Shown here one piece after another: positions 13,600-15,607 of a DNA stretch of 15,607 bases. Every line of letters starts with the position of its first letter. Position 1 is the stretch's first letter. Source of the DNA: BS750m-G4 sp964472195 (GTDB lineage Bacteria; Bacteroidota; Ignavibacteria; Tepidaquicellales; Tepidaquicellaceae); contig CAYYJH010000063.1 in the NCBI GenBank assembly GCA_964472195.1, positions 1 to 15,607 of the forward strand. Direction: 5' to 3'. A model generated the notes under the pieces. It was given only the letters and a program-made list of their open reading frames with translations. It did no database searches and was not told the origin of the DNA. Position numbers and translations under genes: made by a program.

Positions 13600-15607
13600 T
13601 TGAAACCCTCACCTGAAATAATAAAGAAAATAAAATCTCTGAAAGAAAAGATAGCTGATGCAGATTACAAATATTATGTATTAGCTGAACCTGATATTGA
13701 AGATTATACTTATGATTTGTTGATGAAAGAATTAATAGAGCTGGAGGAGAAATATCCTGAACTCAAAACTGAAGACTCTCCAACTCAAAGAGTTTCGGGT
13801 GAACCAACGAAGATATTTAAGGTAGCACAACATGAAGTCCCAATGTTGTCTCTTTCTAATTCTTACAATTTTGATGAACTGATAGATTTTGATAAAAGAA
13901 TAAAATCCTTAATTAAAGATCAGAAATATGAGTATGTATGTGAGCTAAAGTTTGACGGTGTAGCAGTTTCATTGATTTATAGAGACGGTAGGTTTTCTCT
14001 CGGAGCCACAAGAGGCGATGGTACAAAAGGTGATGATGTAACGAATAATCTCAAAACTCTAAGGTCGATTCCACTTTCGATTAAATCGAATCAGTTCAAG
14101 GATTTTGAAGTTAGGGGTGAAGTGTTTATTAAAAAAGATGACTTCTTACGTATTAACGAAGAGCAGGAAATAAGAGGAGAAAAGATTTTTGCGAATGCAA
14201 GAAATACTACAGCAGGAACACTGAAGCTCAAAGATAATAAGGTTGTTGCATCACGTCCTTTGAATATTTTCACATATTATCTGAGAACTGCTGATACTAA
14301 ATTATCTTCTCATTATGAGAGTCTGAAAATTCTGACAAGTCTGCGGTTTCCTGTTAATGAGTATTTTAAGAAAGTTAGTACGATTGACGATGTGAAAAAA
14401 TTCTGTGATGAAATTGAAGTTGTTCGCGACAGTTTACCTTATGAGATAGATGGAGTTGTTGTTAAAATAAATTCTCTTGTTCAGCAGGAGCAAGTTGGTT
14501 ATGTTTCAAGATCTCCGAGGTGGGCAATTGCGTACAAGTTTAAAGCCAAGCAGCAAGTTACACGGATTAAAAGCATTTCGTTGCAGGTAGGTCGAATCGG
14601 AACCATCACGCCAGTTGCTAATCTTGAACCCGTCTTCCTTGCCGGTTCGACTATTTCGAGAGCAACGCTGCACAACTTTGATGAGATAGAAAGAAAAGAC
14701 ATCAGGGAAGGTGATTATGTAAAAATTGAGAAAGGCGGTGATGTAATACCAAAGGTTGTCGAGGTTATAAAAGATAAAAGGCATAAAGGTTCTAAGAAAT
14801 TTGCGATTCCTGTTAAATGTCCTGTCTGCAATTCAAAGCTTGAGAAGCCAGAAGATGAAGTAAATTACTATTGCTTAAATTATTTTTGCCCGGCACAGGT
14901 TAAGGGCAGAATACTGCATTTCGTTTGCAGGGATGCGATGGAGATAGAAGGTCTTGGTGAAAGCATTGTGGAAATATTCTTGGATAAGGGATTCATTAAA
15001 GATTATACGGATATCTACAGTCTAAAAAATCACAGGGAAGAACTAATTAAGTTGGAGAGATTCGGGAAGAAGAGTGTAGAAAATATTTTGAATGCTATAG
15101 AGGAGTCGAAGAGCAAACCATTCGATAGAGTCTTGTTCGCTATCGGGATAAGGCACATTGGGTTCAGGACTGCTCGCTTAATTGCAAATCATTTTGGTTC
15201 TATAGAAAAACTATCTTCTGCAAGTGTCGAGCAGATAAATGAAATTCATGAGGTTGGTCCAAAGATTGCTGAGAGCTTGTTTAATTTTTTCAAAGATGAA
15301 AAAAGTTTAAAACTTATCGATAAATTGAAGGAAGCCGGGCTTAACTTCAAAATGGAAAGCTCAGGAGAGTCGAAAATTAACGAAAATTTCAAAGCTAAGA
15401 CTTTTGTCTTAACGGGAACGCTCGAAAAGTATACAAGAAACAAGGCATCGGAAATAATCGAAGAGCTTGGCGGAAAGGTTACATCTTCTGTGAGCAAGAA
15501 GACTGATTACGTCCTTGCAGGGAAAGAAGCGGGAAGCAAGCTGGAAAAGGCGAAGTCACTCGGTGTGAGAGTGATTAGCGAAGAAGAGTTTGAAGAGATG
15601 ATTGGGT
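13600..15607 (+). CDS. ligA: NAD+-dependent DNA ligase LigA (3' end cut by window edge)
   Basis: Seals nicks in duplex DNA using NAD+; essential for Okazaki fragment joining and repair. The frame is open for 669 codons to the window end with no stop, close to the normal length of about 670, so only the last few residues are missing. Domain Ia (1-60) carries the DYKYYV tyrosine motif for NMN binding. Nucleophile Lys117 is in ELKFDG. The adenylation domain includes TRGDG and EIDGVVVK. An OB fold follows, with VGRIGTITPVA. The C4 zinc finger uses Cys407, Cys410, Cys425 and Cys430. Helix-hairpin-helix repeats follow, and a BRCT domain starts at about residue 593 (FVLTGTLEKYT). The start is TTG at 13600, the only standard start after the in-frame stop at 13585. 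It probably shares a transcript with the rodZ-like gene. Confidence 0.96.
   Translation, partial: MKPSPEIIKKIKSLKEKIADADYKYYVLAEPDIEDYTYDLLMKELIELEEKYPELKTEDSPTQRVSGEPTKIFKVAQHEVPMLSLSNSYNFDELIDFDKRIKSLIKDQKYEYVCELKFDGVAVSLIYRDGRFSLGATRGDGTKGDDVTNNLKTLRSIPLSIKSNQFKDFEVRGEVFIKKDDFLRINEEQEIRGEKIFANARNTTAGTLKLKDNKVVASRPLNIFTYYLRTADTKLSSHYESLKILTSLRFPVNEYFKKVSTIDDVKKFCDEIEVVRDSLPYEIDGVVVKINSLVQQEQVGYVSRSPRWAIAYKFKAKQQVTRIKSISLQVGRIGTITPVANLEPVFLAGSTISRATLHNFDEIERKDIREGDYVKIEKGGDVIPKVVEVIKDKRHKGSKKFAIPVKCPVCNSKLEKPEDEVNYYCLNYFCPAQVKGRILHFVCRDAMEIEGLGESIVEIFLDKGFIKDYTDIYSLKNHREELIKLERFGKKSVENILNAIEESKSKPFDRVLFAIGIRHIGFRTARLIANHFGSIEKLSSASVEQINEIHEVGPKIAESLFNFFKDEKSLKLIDKLKEAGLNFKMESSGESKINENFKAKTFVLTGTLEKYTRNKASEIIEELGGKVTSSVSKKTDYVLAGKEAGSKLEKAKSLGVRVISEEEFEEMIG

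Noticed and set aside
14091..15497. Minus-strand open frames within ligA
   Set aside because: The plus strand carries all LigA catalytic and zinc-binding motifs continuously; the antisense frames are shadows.

Overview
The window is an AT-rich, gene-dense bacterial chromosome segment with 17 recognisable protein genes. No rRNA, tRNA, transposase, phage gene or CRISPR array is visible. A bacillithiol-type deacetylase, NTF2-like lipoproteins, a DivIVA-domain protein, RodZ and a periplasmic L,D-transpeptidase occur together. Most starts lack a Shine-Dalgarno sequence and five genes begin with TTG. This suggests a member of the Bacteroidota/Chlorobiota/Ignavibacteriota group; the placement is an inference from gene style and carries moderate confidence.

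Layout. (1) 1-502 is non-coding and full of palindromes: a nested pair of inverted hairpins (23-131), two more hairpins, a 10-bp periodic tandem repeat (251-290) and GC-rich hairpins (329-402). (2) 503-1222 (+) encodes a BshB1-like deacetylase whose proper start position reads ATC. An inverted repeat (1217-1325) follows its stop codon. (3) 1373-4956 (+) is a tightly packed run: DEDDy exonuclease, ybaB/ebfC, recR, a SAM methyltransferase and two small lipoproteins. Its last gene overlaps by 4 nt the convergent L,D-transpeptidase (4953-6110, -). (4) A short ALDH-like gene without a catalytic cysteine domain (6189-7070, -) diverges from a PLP-dependent cysteine synthase/cystathionine beta-synthase core (7211-8170, +). 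(5) 8222-9010 (-) encodes an enoyl-CoA hydratase of methylglutaconyl-CoA hydratase type. Upstream of it is a 326-nt non-coding gap with hairpins. (6) 9337-12416 (-) is an operon read yggS, divIVA-like, purine nucleoside phosphorylase, and a degenerate PNP paralogue. (7) Divergent from it, a rodZ-like gene and ligA run to the right edge. ligA is cut only at its extreme 3' end.

Themes. DNA maintenance is represented by the exonuclease, YbaB, RecR and LigA. Envelope, shape and division are represented by the lipoproteins, L,D-transpeptidase, DivIVA and RodZ. Thiol/sulfur metabolism is represented by BshB1 and the cysteine synthase-like enzyme. Nucleoside and acyl-CoA catabolism is represented by two PNPs, the ALDH-like protein and the LiuC-like hydratase. 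Most of this is conventional housekeeping. The points most worth following are the degenerate PNP paralogue beside a canonical PNP, the ALDH-like protein lacking its catalytic parts, the non-canonical start of bshB1, the yggS-divIVA//rodZ arrangement, and the palindromic elements around bshB1. I did not find a convincing new defence or mobile system.
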